From Pseudomonas putida (lineage in GTDB: Bacteria > Pseudomonadota > Gammaproteobacteria > Pseudomonadales > Pseudomonadaceae), in NCBI RefSeq assembly GCF_016406145.1, contig NZ_CP066306.1, positions 3,658,001 to 3,722,000 on the forward strand: DNA of 64,000 bases, read 5' to 3'. Made by a program: the position numbers and the translations under genes. The notes beneath the pieces are model-generated. The model worked only from the letters and a program-made list of their open reading frames with translations, had not been told where the DNA came from and made no database searches. This document shows positions 36,742 to 45,129 of this stretch, piece by piece. The stretch's first letter is position 1, and each line of letters begins with the position of its first letter.

Positions 36742-37443
36742 ATGTCTGGCAATAACGCGCCTACGAGCGACATACCGATTGAAGTGGTAATGCGCGGACG
36801 TCGTTCGGTTCGGGCCTTTCTGCCGACCGCTGTGTCCCAGGAAATGGTGGCTGACATTCTGTCGACGGCAGCCAGCGCGCCCAGCGGCACCAATACCCAG
36901 CCTTGGCAGGTTATCGCTGTAGCAGGTGAGGTCAGGAAACGCTTGTGTGACCGTGTGGTGGAGGCCTTCAACCATGAACAAGGAGAGCATCAGTCCGAAT
37001 ACGATATCTATCCGGCCGAGTTCGTGGAACCCTACCTGACTAGGCGGCGCCGGTGCGGTCTTGCGCTTTATGCTGCTGTCGGAATTTCTAAGGGAAACAC
37101 GGCTGCAATGCGCGCCCAACATACGCGCAACTTTACCTTTTTCGATGCACCGGTAGGTTTGATATTTATTTTGGACCGGCGTATGGCCTTGAGCAGTTGG
37201 GTGGATTACGGCATGTTCTTGCAGAACATCATGTTGGCTGCCCGCGCTCGAGGGCTCGACACCTGCGCACAGATGGCATGGGCCCTCTACCCACGTATTT
37301 TGGGCGAAATTTTGGCAATCCCAGACCAACACATGGTGCTGTGTGGCATGGCACTGGGCTATGCCGACCCAGCGGCTGCAGAAAACAGCATGCGCACCGA
37401 GCGTGAGCCAGTCAAAAACTTCACACGCTTCTGCGGATTCTGA
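36742..37443 (+). CDS. Nitroreductase family protein
   Basis: 233-residue FMN-dependent oxidoreductase of the nitroreductase fold. The FMN-binding start is MRGRRSVRAFLPTAVSQEM, with SAPSGTNTQPWQVIAV and the C-terminal GMALGYADPAAAENSMRTER, all typical. Members reduce nitro groups, quinones, enones or flavins. In this context it may reduce an unsaturated or quinone-like intermediate, or supply reduced flavin; the substrate is unknown. Start ATG 36742. It is 145 bases upstream of the second acyl-CoA dehydrogenase. Confidence 0.9.
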   Translation: MSGNNAPTSDIPIEVVMRGRRSVRAFLPTAVSQEMVADILSTAASAPSGTNTQPWQVIAVAGEVRKRLCDRVVEAFNHEQGEHQSEYDIYPAEFVEPYLTRRRRCGLALYAAVGISKGNTAAMRAQHTRNFTFFDAPVGLIFILDRRMALSSWVDYGMFLQNIMLAARARGLDTCAQMAWALYPRILGEILAIPDQHMVLCGMALGYADPAAAENSMRTEREPVKNFTRFCGF

Positions 37444-37588
37444 GACGCATGGTGGATCATGCATCCACATTAGTGCGATCGGCCTCCCCCTTCTCATCCA
37501 TAACCGCTCAGCGTCGATAGTGCTGAAGTAGCACCGACCTCGACTGACTCTGCTAGACGCCTAATCGCCATTACAACGGGAGTTCACT

Positions 37589-39373
37589 ATGTCTGTCTAC
37601 ACTGCACCCTTGCGTGACATGCTGTTCACGATGAAGGTAGTTGGAAACTTAAAGGCGATCTGTGCCCAGCCTGGCAACGAGGAGACTACGCCTGAATTGG
37701 TCGAGGCAATCCTGCAGGAGGCTGCCAACTACGCTGCCGGCATACTGGATCCGTTGAATCGTTCGGGAGACATACAGGGCGCGCGCTGGCACGATGGCGA
37801 AGTCACATCCGCCGAGGGCTTCCGCGAGGCCTGGTCCAGCTTTTGCGAGAACGGTTGGATCGGCATGCCGGCCTCCCTCGAATGGGGTGGACACGGCCTG
37901 CCGACGCTGGTGTCTACCGCCGTGCTGGAAATGTGGAAATCGTCCAACTTGGCTTTCAGTCTGTGCCAGATGCTCACACTCGGTGCCGTGGAGGCGATCG
38001 CTCATCACGGCAGCAATGCGCTCAAGCAGCGCTTTCTCGAACCTATGGTCGCCGGCCGCTGGACCGGGACCATGAATCTTACCGAGCCGCAGGCCGGGTC
38101 AGATCTCGCGGCACTGCGCGGCCGCGCCGTACCCGAGGGCGATCACTATCGTATCGTCGGCAACAAGATCTTCATCACCTGGGGTGAGCACGACATGGCC
38201 GAGAACATCGTTCACCTGGTGCTCGCTCGCCTGCCCGATGCGCCGCCGGGCGTGAAGGGCATCTCGTTGTTCCTATGCCCCAAATTCCTGATCAATGCCG
38301 ACGGCTCTCTTGGTGAACGCAATGACTTAATCTGCACGTCCATTGAGCACAAACTAGGCATCCATGGCAGCCCCACAGCGTCCATGAGCTTTGGCGACGG
38401 CGGAGGTGCTATAGGCTATCTCGTCGGCGAGCCTCACCAGGGGCTGGCCTGCATGTTCACTATGATGAATCACGCGCGCCTAAACGTCGGACTGGAGGGC
38501 GTAGGTGTTTCCGAGCGAGCCTACCAGCATGCGCGCAGTTATGCGCTCCAGCGCGTGCAGGGAAAACCGACGCTGGCCGGTAGCAGTACCATCGCCGGCC
38601 ACGCCGACGTGCGGCGTATGCTGATGGACATGAAGGCACGCACCGAGGCCATGCGCGCAGTGGCTTACTTCTGCGCCGGCCAGATGGATCGAGCAGCCGG
38701 CCACCCCGACGCGCAAGAGCGCACGCAGGCACAGGACCTAGTCGGCCTACTGACACCGGTAGTCAAAGGTTGGTGTACTGACAACGCAGAGGGCATCACT
38801 TCCGACGGCGTGCAGATACATGGAGGCATGGGTTACGTAGAGGAAACCGGTGCCGCGCAGTACTTCCGCGATGCTCGCATCACAACAATTTACGAAGGCA
38901 CCACTGGCATCCAGGCCAATGACCTGATTGGCCGCAAGATCGCACGAGAGGGTGGACGCACGATAAAAGCGTTGTTGACCCGTATAGACAGCGATGCTCG
39001 CCGGCTAATGGATGCGCACGACCCTGAGTTGTCGCCAATCGGTCACGCCCTGATGAGGGCGGCCATGGCCCTCGAGGAAAGCGTCGACTGGCTGCTCATT
39101 AACAGTGAAACGCAGTCGCAGAACTGTGCTGCAGGTGCCGTTCCGTTCCTACGGCTGGTGGGCACAGTAATCGGCGGCTGGCTTTCGGCGCGCATGGCCG
39201 AGGCCGCCACGACACAATTGTCATGCACCCCGAGCGACACGGACTTTCTCCAGGCCAAGATCATTACGGCCACTCACTACGCGACGCACATTCTGGTAGG
39301 GGCCTCCACGCTACGAGACATCGTAGTTCATGGCGCTGCCAGCACATTAGCATTGACGGATGATCAACTCTAA
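37589..39373 (+). CDS. Acyl-CoA dehydrogenase, long (about 600-residue) type
   Basis: 594 residues, the larger class with a C-terminal extension (like FadE5/DmdC-type enzymes). Motifs: TEPQAGSDLAALRGRAV, NKIFITWGEHDMAENIVHLV, HGGMGYVEETGAAQYFRDAR and ITTIYEGTTGIQANDLIGRK, where the Glu of YEGT is the likely catalytic base. The N-terminal half of about 100 residues and the C-terminal 150 residues are helical domains typical of the class. GGGAG lies upstream of the ATG. The stop codon TAA is part of the CTAA target duplication of the adjacent IS, so the protein is full length. Confidence 0.93.
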   Translation: MSVYTAPLRDMLFTMKVVGNLKAICAQPGNEETTPELVEAILQEAANYAAGILDPLNRSGDIQGARWHDGEVTSAEGFREAWSSFCENGWIGMPASLEWGGHGLPTLVSTAVLEMWKSSNLAFSLCQMLTLGAVEAIAHHGSNALKQRFLEPMVAGRWTGTMNLTEPQAGSDLAALRGRAVPEGDHYRIVGNKIFITWGEHDMAENIVHLVLARLPDAPPGVKGISLFLCPKFLINADGSLGERNDLICTSIEHKLGIHGSPTASMSFGDGGGAIGYLVGEPHQGLACMFTMMNHARLNVGLEGVGVSERAYQHARSYALQRVQGKPTLAGSSTIAGHADVRRMLMDMKARTEAMRAVAYFCAGQMDRAAGHPDAQERTQAQDLVGLLTPVVKGWCTDNAEGITSDGVQIHGGMGYVEETGAAQYFRDARITTIYEGTTGIQANDLIGRKIAREGGRTIKALLTRIDSDARRLMDAHDPELSPIGHALMRAAMALEESVDWLLINSETQSQNCAAGAVPFLRLVGTVIGGWLSARMAEAATTQLSCTPSDTDFLQAKIITATHYATHILVGASTLRDIVVHGAASTLALTDDQL

Positions 39374-40565
39374 GGAAGGTCTGAAAAAGACTTCCCGAAT
39401 CTGGTGAAATACGCCGATCCCGCCAGCCGAGTTTTTCCATGAAGCAGATGACCTTCGCCGACGCCGAGTACGCCGGCAAGCGCAAGCAGACCCGTAAAGA
39501 GCTGTTCCTGATCGAGATGGATCAGGTGGTGCCGTGGAAAGGACTGATTGCCTTGATCGAGCCGCATTACCCCAAGGGCGAAGGTGGTCGGCCCGCCTAT
39601 CCTCTGCTGGCCATGCTGCGTATTCACCTGATGCAGAACTGGTTTGGCTACAGTGATCCGGCAATGGAGGAAGCGCTGTACGAGACGACCATCCTGCGCC
39701 AGTTCGCCGGGTTGAGCCTGGAGCGCATTCCCGACGAAACCACCATCCTCAACTTCCGTCGCTTGCTGGAGAAACATGAACTGGCAGCCGGCATCCTCGG
39801 CGTAATCAATGGCTACCTGGGGGATCGCGGCCTGTCGCTGCGCCAGGGCACTATCGTCGATGCCACACTGATCCACGCGCCCAGCTCGACCAAGAACCAG
39901 GACGGCAAGCGCGACCCGGAAATGCACCAGAGCAAGAAAGGGAACCAGTATTACTTTGGCATGAAGGCGCACATCGGCGTAGATGATGAGTCGGGGCTGG
40001 TACACAGCGTGGTAGGCACGGCAGCCAACGTGGCGGATATCACCCAGGTCGACAAACTGCTGCACGGTGACGAGAACGTCGTCTGCGCCGATGCCGGCTA
40101 CACCGGCGTCGAAAAGCGCCCCGAACATGCTGGCCGCGAAGTGATCTGGCAGGTCGCAGCACGCCGCAGCACCTACAAGAAGCTCGATAAACGCAGCGCC
40201 CTGTACAAAGCCAAGCGCAAGATCGAGAAGGCCAAGTCACAAGTGCGAGCGAAGGTCGAGCACCCGTTTCGAGTGATCAAGCGCCAGTTCGGTTACGTGA
40301 AGGTGCGCTTCCGTGGCCTGGCCAAGAACACCGCTCAGCTGGTGACGCTGTTCGCGCTGTCGAACCTATGGATGGCGCGCCGACATTTGCTGACTACCGC
40401 AGGAAAGGTGCACCTGTAATGCGGAAAATGGCTGCTGCGAGGTGCTCGCGGCGGCCAAAAACGGAGAACTGAGCGGGTTACCTGGTCGATTTTGATCGAC
40501 GGCCCGCTTTCAAAAGCAGCGAGGGCTGAAGTCGACCGGAAATACAGGGTTACTTCAGACCTTCC
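39374..40565 (+). mobile_element. Complete IS5-family insertion sequence
   Basis: 1192 bp. Both ends carry GGAAGGTCTGAA in inverted orientation (right end reads TTCAGACCTTCC). One intact transposase fills most of it. The perfect ends, intact gene and exact duplication indicate recent, probably still active insertion. The 3' non-coding part (40420-40565) carries no further gene. Confidence 0.93.
39439..40419 (+). CDS. IS5-family transposase (DDE)
   Basis: 326 residues. Signatures: MKQMTFADAEYAGKRKQTRK start, GRPAYPLLAMLRIHLMQNWF, LERIPDETTILNFRRLLEKH, the DDE residues in TIVDATLIHAPSS, VVCADAGYTGVEKR, and the C-terminal HPFRVIKRQFGYVKVRFRGL with the third acidic residue in KVEHPF. Full length with no frameshift, so probably functional. 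Confidence 0.95.
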   Translation: MKQMTFADAEYAGKRKQTRKELFLIEMDQVVPWKGLIALIEPHYPKGEGGRPAYPLLAMLRIHLMQNWFGYSDPAMEEALYETTILRQFAGLSLERIPDETTILNFRRLLEKHELAAGILGVINGYLGDRGLSLRQGTIVDATLIHAPSSTKNQDGKRDPEMHQSKKGNQYYFGMKAHIGVDDESGLVHSVVGTAANVADITQVDKLLHGDENVVCADAGYTGVEKRPEHAGREVIWQVAARRSTYKKLDKRSALYKAKRKIEKAKSQVRAKVEHPFRVIKRQFGYVKVRFRGLAKNTAQLVTLFALSNLWMARRHLLTTAGKVHL

Positions 40566-40569
40566 CTAA

Positions 40570-40906
40570 GCCCGGAACACATAATGCAATCTGAACGACT
40601 ATCATGTCGAAATCTGAAGATTGGGTATGAACACCTGCTCTCGCAACTCATCGGAGAATCCGTACTTTCTCGGCGACAACACGATTTACGGCGGTATCTC
40701 GCACAGTTTTCTGAAAACAGGTGTGATTTACGCACCGATCACGAACAGCTTTCCGGAGTAGTACACGGTCTATTCGGGGCAATAATTACGCGTCGAGGCG
40801 TCCGGCGGACGATATAGTTCATTTGCCGCGGCCGTCGATGTACACGGCCAATGCGCAGGCCGTGGCGGCCACGACCTGCGCCGACTCAAGGAAACCGTAG
40901 TTATCT
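40570..40906. other. No gene supported between IS5 element and small Cys-rich ORF
   Basis: About 340 bases. A 77-codon frame on the plus strand (40584-40817) has no recognisable domain, and the composition looks like debris left between mobile elements. No inverted repeats were recognised. Confidence 0.4.
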
Positions 40907-41140
40907 ATGAATTGTTTGATATGTGCGACGCAGGCTGAGTCCAGCGAGTGCCCCCGTGGATGGGAGGAACGCCGTTGCTCCCAATGCGGGCGTTATCGAA
41001 TGTCCCAAGCTCTCATCCGAGTGATGATGGAAGAGGGACAGATTTTCGATACTGAGCGCATGCGGGAGTGGTTAGGAGCACGGCGAAATCTAGAGTCGGT
41101 TCCCATCATCGATCATTCCAATGCGATATTGGTCCGTTGA
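40907..41140 (+). CDS. Small zinc-ribbon-like hypothetical protein
   Basis: 77 residues with CLICATQAESSEC and RRCSQCGRYRMSQAL, giving two CxxC pairs about 20 residues apart as in a zinc ribbon. Then a helical segment (ALIRVMMEEGQIFDTERMREW). Similar short Cys-rich proteins occur in Pseudomonas accessory DNA, but I cannot name a family. It overlaps the start of the IS66 remnant and may be truncated by it. Confidence 0.4.
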   Translation: MNCLICATQAESSECPRGWEERRCSQCGRYRMSQALIRVMMEEGQIFDTERMREWLGARRNLESVPIIDHSNAILVR

Positions 41141-41623
41141 GCTGGAGAGTAGCCCGGTGCAAAGCAGCTTGCTGGATGACCTGCTCGACACAGACCTTGA
41201 AGCGATCGAGGCCGAGCTAATACAGCTCCTTCCAACTGCGTCGCAGGCCGAATCACTGCAATCCCCAAAACGCGCGCCCTTGCCGTCGCAATTTCCACGC
41301 ACTGTGATTCGTCACGAACCCGAAAACACCCAGTGCGCGTGTGGCTGCTAACTCCAACGCATCGACGAAGACTTCAGCGAGAAGCTGGATTACACGCCTG
41401 GCGTATTTACCGTCGAGCAACACGTACGTGGCAAGTGAACCTGCCATCAGTGCGAAACACTGATCCAGACGACGGTGCCGGCGCAGGCTATCGACAAAGG
41501 TATCCCGACCGCAGGAATGGGAATGATCCGTATACCTATCTCAAAGATGTGCTGACGCGGCTGCCGACGCAGCGGGCCAGTGAGATCGGGCAATTGCTAC
41601 CGCATCAATGGGTTCCGGCCTGA
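41121..41623 (+). pseudogene. IS66-family transposase TnpC remnant (internal deletion)
   Basis: The N-terminal part reads SLLDDLLDTDLEAIEAELIQ, then RTVIRHEPENTQCACGC, a stop, LQRIDEDFSEKLDYTPGVF, another stop, and CHQCETLIQ with IDKGIPTAG. These match the IS66 TnpC leader and zinc-finger. It then jumps directly to the C-terminal end NDPYTYLKDVLTRLPTQRAS and EIGQLLPHQWVPA. The whole catalytic DDE domain is missing. It is a dead relic from a deletion of roughly 1 kb. Confidence 0.85.
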
Positions 41624-41862
41624 CTTACGCAAAGTGAATTGGGCGGCCGCTTACAGTGCACTCACATCCTCAACGACCTCAACATTGGCACACAGACTCT
41701 TCCTTACGAGAAGCGTATGAGCATGAAAAGAGCGACTGCTAACGCGGAGCCTGCGGCAGTTGATACGTGTAAGAACACTGCGCGAAACTGTTACCACCAG
41801 ATCTTGGTTGAGTCGACCTCCATGCGGACAGAGGGCGCTGCCTAGCTGCAAGAAGACACTGT
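41624..41862. other. IS66 downstream debris
   Basis: No gene. The first bases after the transposase stop look like the usual sequence after IS66 TnpC. The rest is the spacer before the convergent HEPN gene. Confidence 0.35.
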
Positions 41863-42333
41863 CTAATAAAACCGTTCGTAGTCGTCCGTGAAGCCGCCAA
41901 GGACAGCAAGGACTGCCAGAACGGCAGTACTCATTTCAATAAGCAAGCGCGCGCGAACCGGATCATCCCAGCCAGCAGCACCATGCTTGCCGCCATGGAA
42001 CAAGTTGTTGCGAACGGTCTTGACCGACTTAACAACCTTATCAAGATCAGATGTACATTTTTCAAAACTAATAGGCTGCCAAGCCAGTTCCAGATTGTCA
42101 GAGACGATCTGCTGGTCGGGAGGCGATGCAAGCAAAGCCTCGGCCTCCATCGATAGCTCATACGCCTCAGCGTGCTCTACGACAAAACATTTCCAACCTG
42201 GCTCTGCGCTGAGACCAGGTCTCTTGTTCTTCAAGTAGCGGTTTTCCTTGAGGCAGAACTCGAATCGAGAGAACCGATAAAAGAACTCAAACGCGATCCT
42301 CGAAAAATCATCCTCTATCTCATTTCTGCGCAT
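41863..42333 (-). CDS. HEPN-like protein (putative RNase), defence island
   Basis: 156 residues, predicted all-helical. The motif VRNNLFHGGKH matches the HEPN consensus RxxxxH (Arg, four residues, His: RNNLFH), whose Arg and His are catalytic in HEPN RNases. An upstream acidic helix (FFYRFSRFEFCLKEN) resembles the other conserved HEPN helix. AGGAGG precedes ATG 42333. It is 210 bases downstream of the fourth TIR gene on the same strand, so it may be transcribed with the Thoeris genes or alone. No MNT (antitoxin) partner is adjacent. Annotation as a nuclease is inference. Confidence 0.65.
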   Translation of the reverse strand: MRRNEIEDDFSRIAFEFFYRFSRFEFCLKENRYLKNKRPGLSAEPGWKCFVVEHAEAYELSMEAEALLASPPDQQIVSDNLELAWQPISFEKCTSDLDKVVKSVKTVRNNLFHGGKHGAAGWDDPVRARLLIEMSTAVLAVLAVLGGFTDDYERFY

Positions 42334-42543
42334 GTAGCCTCCTGCTCTCCAGTGCGTATCAGAATCGGCTTCATATATTGAAACGGGAGCGAAAGAGCTG
42401 CCGCTCTCGCGTCACCGTAACGTGCATACCACAGACATCGCACACAATAGCCCCGTATGCCATGCCTGGGCCTCAATCGAGTAATGGAATTCGACCTTAC
42501 ATGAATCCGGGCCCTACACATGAAAATCTTGACACTGCACCCG

Positions 42544-43398
42544 CTATGCAATGGGCTCAAGAGCACGGGCCTCACAGAGACCTTTGAACTTAGCTTCGAG
42601 CTCATACGCATAGTACAAAGCATCTAGCCAAAAATCGCCGGTCTCAGGCGTCGTCTGAGCCAATGTCCTCAGTGTACTCCCATCGAGCTTTGGAAGGTGC
42701 TCGTTGACGACCTCGAATGCAAAAGAAGCTGATCCAAACGCCTTCTCCACTAAGTAAGACTCCATTGCGCCTACGATCTTTCTGCGTAAGCGCTTACGCA
42801 CCAATGGCCTGTAACGTACCTTGGCACTGAAAGCGAGCTCGGAGTAAATCCAGGGAGACAACGTACGGTCACCCTCTGCAAAGCCCTCGTGACCTTTAAT
42901 CGGGATCGAATTTTTGGTATTGAAAAAAATAAAGCACTCAGCCGCGTCAATCATTCGATGCAGCTCTTCATTCAACATCAAATAAAGTGAGGCTGCGACC
43001 TCATTACACTTTTCATAGGAAAAATTGGTAAAATCCCCGACCACTTCACTGTCGGAGTAATGCTTGTTGACTTTTAACAAGAGGTCACCAACGTAACCCC
43101 AAACGCATGAATCAACAAACACGCTGACACCTCGCTTCTCCAAGGACAAAGCAAACTCAATAGCTTTGCGCTCATCCCGGTGCGAATGTGAAAGGAAAAT
43201 CTGGGCATCTTGCTGAGGGAAAATCCTCAGCGTTAGCTCCTTGACATCTATGATATCTTTGTTGTCGATCTGACCGATGACATAATCGGCCAGATCATTC
43301 ACGACCACATCTCGCGCTTGATCACGAAAGTTATTAACCGCCGACCCACTAATCATCTCAAAAGGCTTGTAATTTTCAAGCTCAAAGCCGATGTACAT
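42544..43398 (-). CDS. TIR-domain protein with N- and C-terminal extensions (ThsB-like no. 4)
   Basis: 284 residues. After about 65 residues of unknown N-terminus, a TIR domain starts at DAQIFLSHSHRDERKAIEFA (about residues 64-83), with GVSVFVDSCVWG and the putative catalytic Glu187 in SPWIYSELAFS. About 90 C-terminal residues form an extra helical domain (ESYLVEKAFGSASFAFEVV). It is longer than the other TIR proteins. Starts at ATG 43398 (TTG 43404 possible), 42-48 bases after the third TIR gene. The context makes it a likely NAD+-processing sensor of the Thoeris system. Confidence 0.75.
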   Translation of the reverse strand: MYIGFELENYKPFEMISGSAVNNFRDQARDVVVNDLADYVIGQIDNKDIIDVKELTLRIFPQQDAQIFLSHSHRDERKAIEFALSLEKRGVSVFVDSCVWGYVGDLLLKVNKHYSDSEVVGDFTNFSYEKCNEVAASLYLMLNEELHRMIDAAECFIFFNTKNSIPIKGHEGFAEGDRTLSPWIYSELAFSAKVRYRPLVRKRLRRKIVGAMESYLVEKAFGSASFAFEVVNEHLPKLDGSTLRTLAQTTPETGDFWLDALYYAYELEAKFKGLCEARALEPIA

Positions 43399-43446
43399 AT
43401 ACAATCCAATGACTAGCCAATTTTGACTGGCACCAGCGTTCTTGGC

Positions 43447-43986
43447 TCAGCGACGCAGCCAGGACTCCAGAGTTTCAGCCGTGTTCGTCTTCTCCGTATA
43501 GACCATCCACAATTCATTTGGATAGCCTTTCAGCTTGCCCCAGACGATCCGAGGATAAAGCCCCATGTACTCCCACGACGACCAGCTATCGTCGCTTTCA
43601 TAATCTGAAGCAGCAAAAATGGCTATTCGGTTGACACCCTTCTTACCATCAGCAACGCCCAATTCCCATGGAACCCAGCGACTGTCTTTGCTGTTAGGGC
43701 TAGTGAGCAGAACGAAGCGTTTGCAGTCCGTGATTCGCTTTTTCAGAAGCTCAGCAGTCTCTTCAGATGTGTGTTTCGGCATTTCTGGATCGACTTCGTC
43801 GATGTACGGCATTCCACCATGATTGGCGATGACTTCAATTGCCCCCATCACCAAGTCTTTATCTTTACTCGAGTGAGAAATGAACGTCATATTATAAGTG
43901 GACGCCATTGACTTGGCAAAAGTCCGGTTCTGCGTCGCCTGGGAGGAAATATTTCGAAGCTCAGATTTCGTTACGTTACGAACCAT
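43447..43986 (-). CDS. TIR-domain protein (ThsB-like no. 3)
   Basis: 179 residues. A short N-terminal helix, then TIR: YNMTFISHSSKDKDLVMGAI (31-50), YIDEVDPEMPKHTSEETAEL and the WxxWELG motif SRWVPWELGVADGKKG with Glu108 at the catalytic place. The motif and overall layout are shared with the neighbouring TIR 2 but the sequences differ substantially, as expected for paralogous sensors with different triggers. 75 bases separate it from TIR 2. NAD+-cleaving activity is inferred. Confidence 0.85.
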   Translation of the reverse strand: MVRNVTKSELRNISSQATQNRTFAKSMASTYNMTFISHSSKDKDLVMGAIEVIANHGGMPYIDEVDPEMPKHTSEETAELLKKRITDCKRFVLLTSPNSKDSRWVPWELGVADGKKGVNRIAIFAASDYESDDSWSSWEYMGLYPRIVWGKLKGYPNELWMVYTEKTNTAETLESWLRR

Positions 43987-44061
43987 ATTATTCTACTTTT
44001 AGAACTTCTCACCCATCTGGCGATGAGCAAAGAGTTCGGATTAGATCAAGACAAGGACTTA

Positions 44062-44613
44062 CTATCTAGAGGTATCGTTCACAAAGGCATACAAACCAAT
44101 CCTGCCCTCAGATACCCCCTCAACGTAAATCTGTGAATCATCCTCAATCACCAGCGGATACAGCCCGAGGTACTCCTGTCCGTTGTACCCTGATCGTTCG
44201 CTCTCTACCAGAGGCATAATCGCGACTCCGCCTGCCTTTTGACCGTCAAAATAGCCCAGTTCCCAAGGCATCCACTTGGAGTTCTCGGCGTTATCCGTGG
44301 CAATGTAGACCAAACTGGAACAATGCTGCATACGGTTGCGCAGTAGATCCGCTGTTTCCTTGTTGACCTGCGTACGATCGAGCTCCTCATCGTTCACCCA
44401 GTCGACATAAACCGTATAGTGCTTTTCCTCCAGAAGCTCCTTGACCCCGAGCACCAGATCTTTGTCGGCGATAGAGTGCGACAGGAAGATGTCAAACCGT
44501 TGGGTCGGATCATATTGCTCACTGGAATAGGACTGCGTGCCGGTAACCGACCCAAGCGTGACCTTGGTTCGCTTCGCCGCAGCTCGCGCCTGTTCTTTAG
44601 TAAAGAAAGCCAC
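44062..44613 (-). CDS. TIR-domain protein (ThsB-like no. 2)
   Basis: 183 residues, GTG start at 44613 with AAGG upstream. TIR begins at RFDIFLSHSIADKDLVLGVK (39-58), continues YTVYVDWVNDEELDRTQVNK and has SKWMPWELGYFDGQKAGG with Glu118. The form FDIFLSHS...DW...WELGY is the classical bacterial TIR of type ThsB/Tir_2. It is 35 bases downstream of the TIR_8-type gene, so cotranscribed. The N-terminal EQARAAAKRTKV helix is basic. Confidence 0.87.
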   Translation of the reverse strand: MAFFTKEQARAAAKRTKVTLGSVTGTQSYSSEQYDPTQRFDIFLSHSIADKDLVLGVKELLEEKHYTVYVDWVNDEELDRTQVNKETADLLRNRMQHCSSLVYIATDNAENSKWMPWELGYFDGQKAGGVAIMPLVESERSGYNGQEYLGLYPLVIEDDSQIYVEGVSEGRIGLYAFVNDTSR

Positions 44614-44648
44614 GTAAGCCTTGCTCCCTTATCTTTAAAGGGGTGCGC

Positions 44649-45125
44649 TTACGCGCACTCCTTGATGGCAGTTTCAATCCATGCTGGCAGGTTCGCTTTT
44701 ATAGAACCGTAAGCATCATCTGCCCGGGGGTCGTAAACCCGTGGGCTGTACACCGTTCCGTTAGCCCGCTTGAGCGTCACGTAGTCGAAGGGGTTGAGGC
44801 CGTATGCCCCAGTGCCAGCATTTGGACACTTGAGGTTGTGGATACGAACACCAACCACAGGGATGCCCAACTCCCAGGCCTTCATGATCTCGAACTTCAC
44901 CCATTTGCGTGATGCTGTCTCTTCACCAATCAGTACCACCAGGCAGGTCTTGCGCTTGAGATTCTCGGTGATCCAACGCTTGACCCCCTCCTCCGAACGC
45001 TTGATCTCCTCCCAGTGGTTTGGGCTCACGGGTTCATCACCATCGATCACCCCCATGTTGCGAATCTGCTGCACGCGCAACACATCCTTGCCGAAGTGGA
45101 AGCTATAAAACACGTTACGCTTCAT
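44649..45125 (-). CDS. thsB: ThsB, TIR_8-like Thoeris sensor (no. 1)
   Basis: 158 residues, the MxxxVFYSFH form of TIR (DUF1863/TIR_8) seen in the experimentally studied Bacillus cereus ThsB: MKRNVFYSFHFGKDVLRVQQ, TCLVVLIGEETASRKWVKFE with Glu79 as putative catalytic residue, and GLNPFDYVTL. In the known pathway ThsB detects infection and converts NAD+ into a cyclic ADP-ribose isomer that activates ThsA. ATG 45125 lies four bases after the ThsA stop, so it is coupled to ThsA. The frame open to 45188 overlaps ThsA and is not used. Confidence 0.92.
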   Translation of the reverse strand: MKRNVFYSFHFGKDVLRVQQIRNMGVIDGDEPVSPNHWEEIKRSEEGVKRWITENLKRKTCLVVLIGEETASRKWVKFEIMKAWELGIPVVGVRIHNLKCPNAGTGAYGLNPFDYVTLKRANGTVYSPRVYDPRADDAYGSIKANLPAWIETAIKECA

Positions 45126-45129
45126 CGCC

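Larger units (their letters stand above)
39370..40569. repeat. CTAA target-site duplication flanking the IS5-family element
   Basis: CTAA occurs at 39370-39373 and again at 40566-40569, immediately outside the terminal inverted repeats. A 4-bp CTAA-like (YTAR) duplication is what IS5-group elements generate. The left copy supplies the last base of a leucine codon and the TAA stop of the acyl-CoA dehydrogenase gene. Confidence 0.9.

Noticed and set aside
40584..40817. 77-codon frame between the IS5 element and the small Cys-rich ORF
   Set aside because: No recognisable domain and poor coding character; treated as debris.
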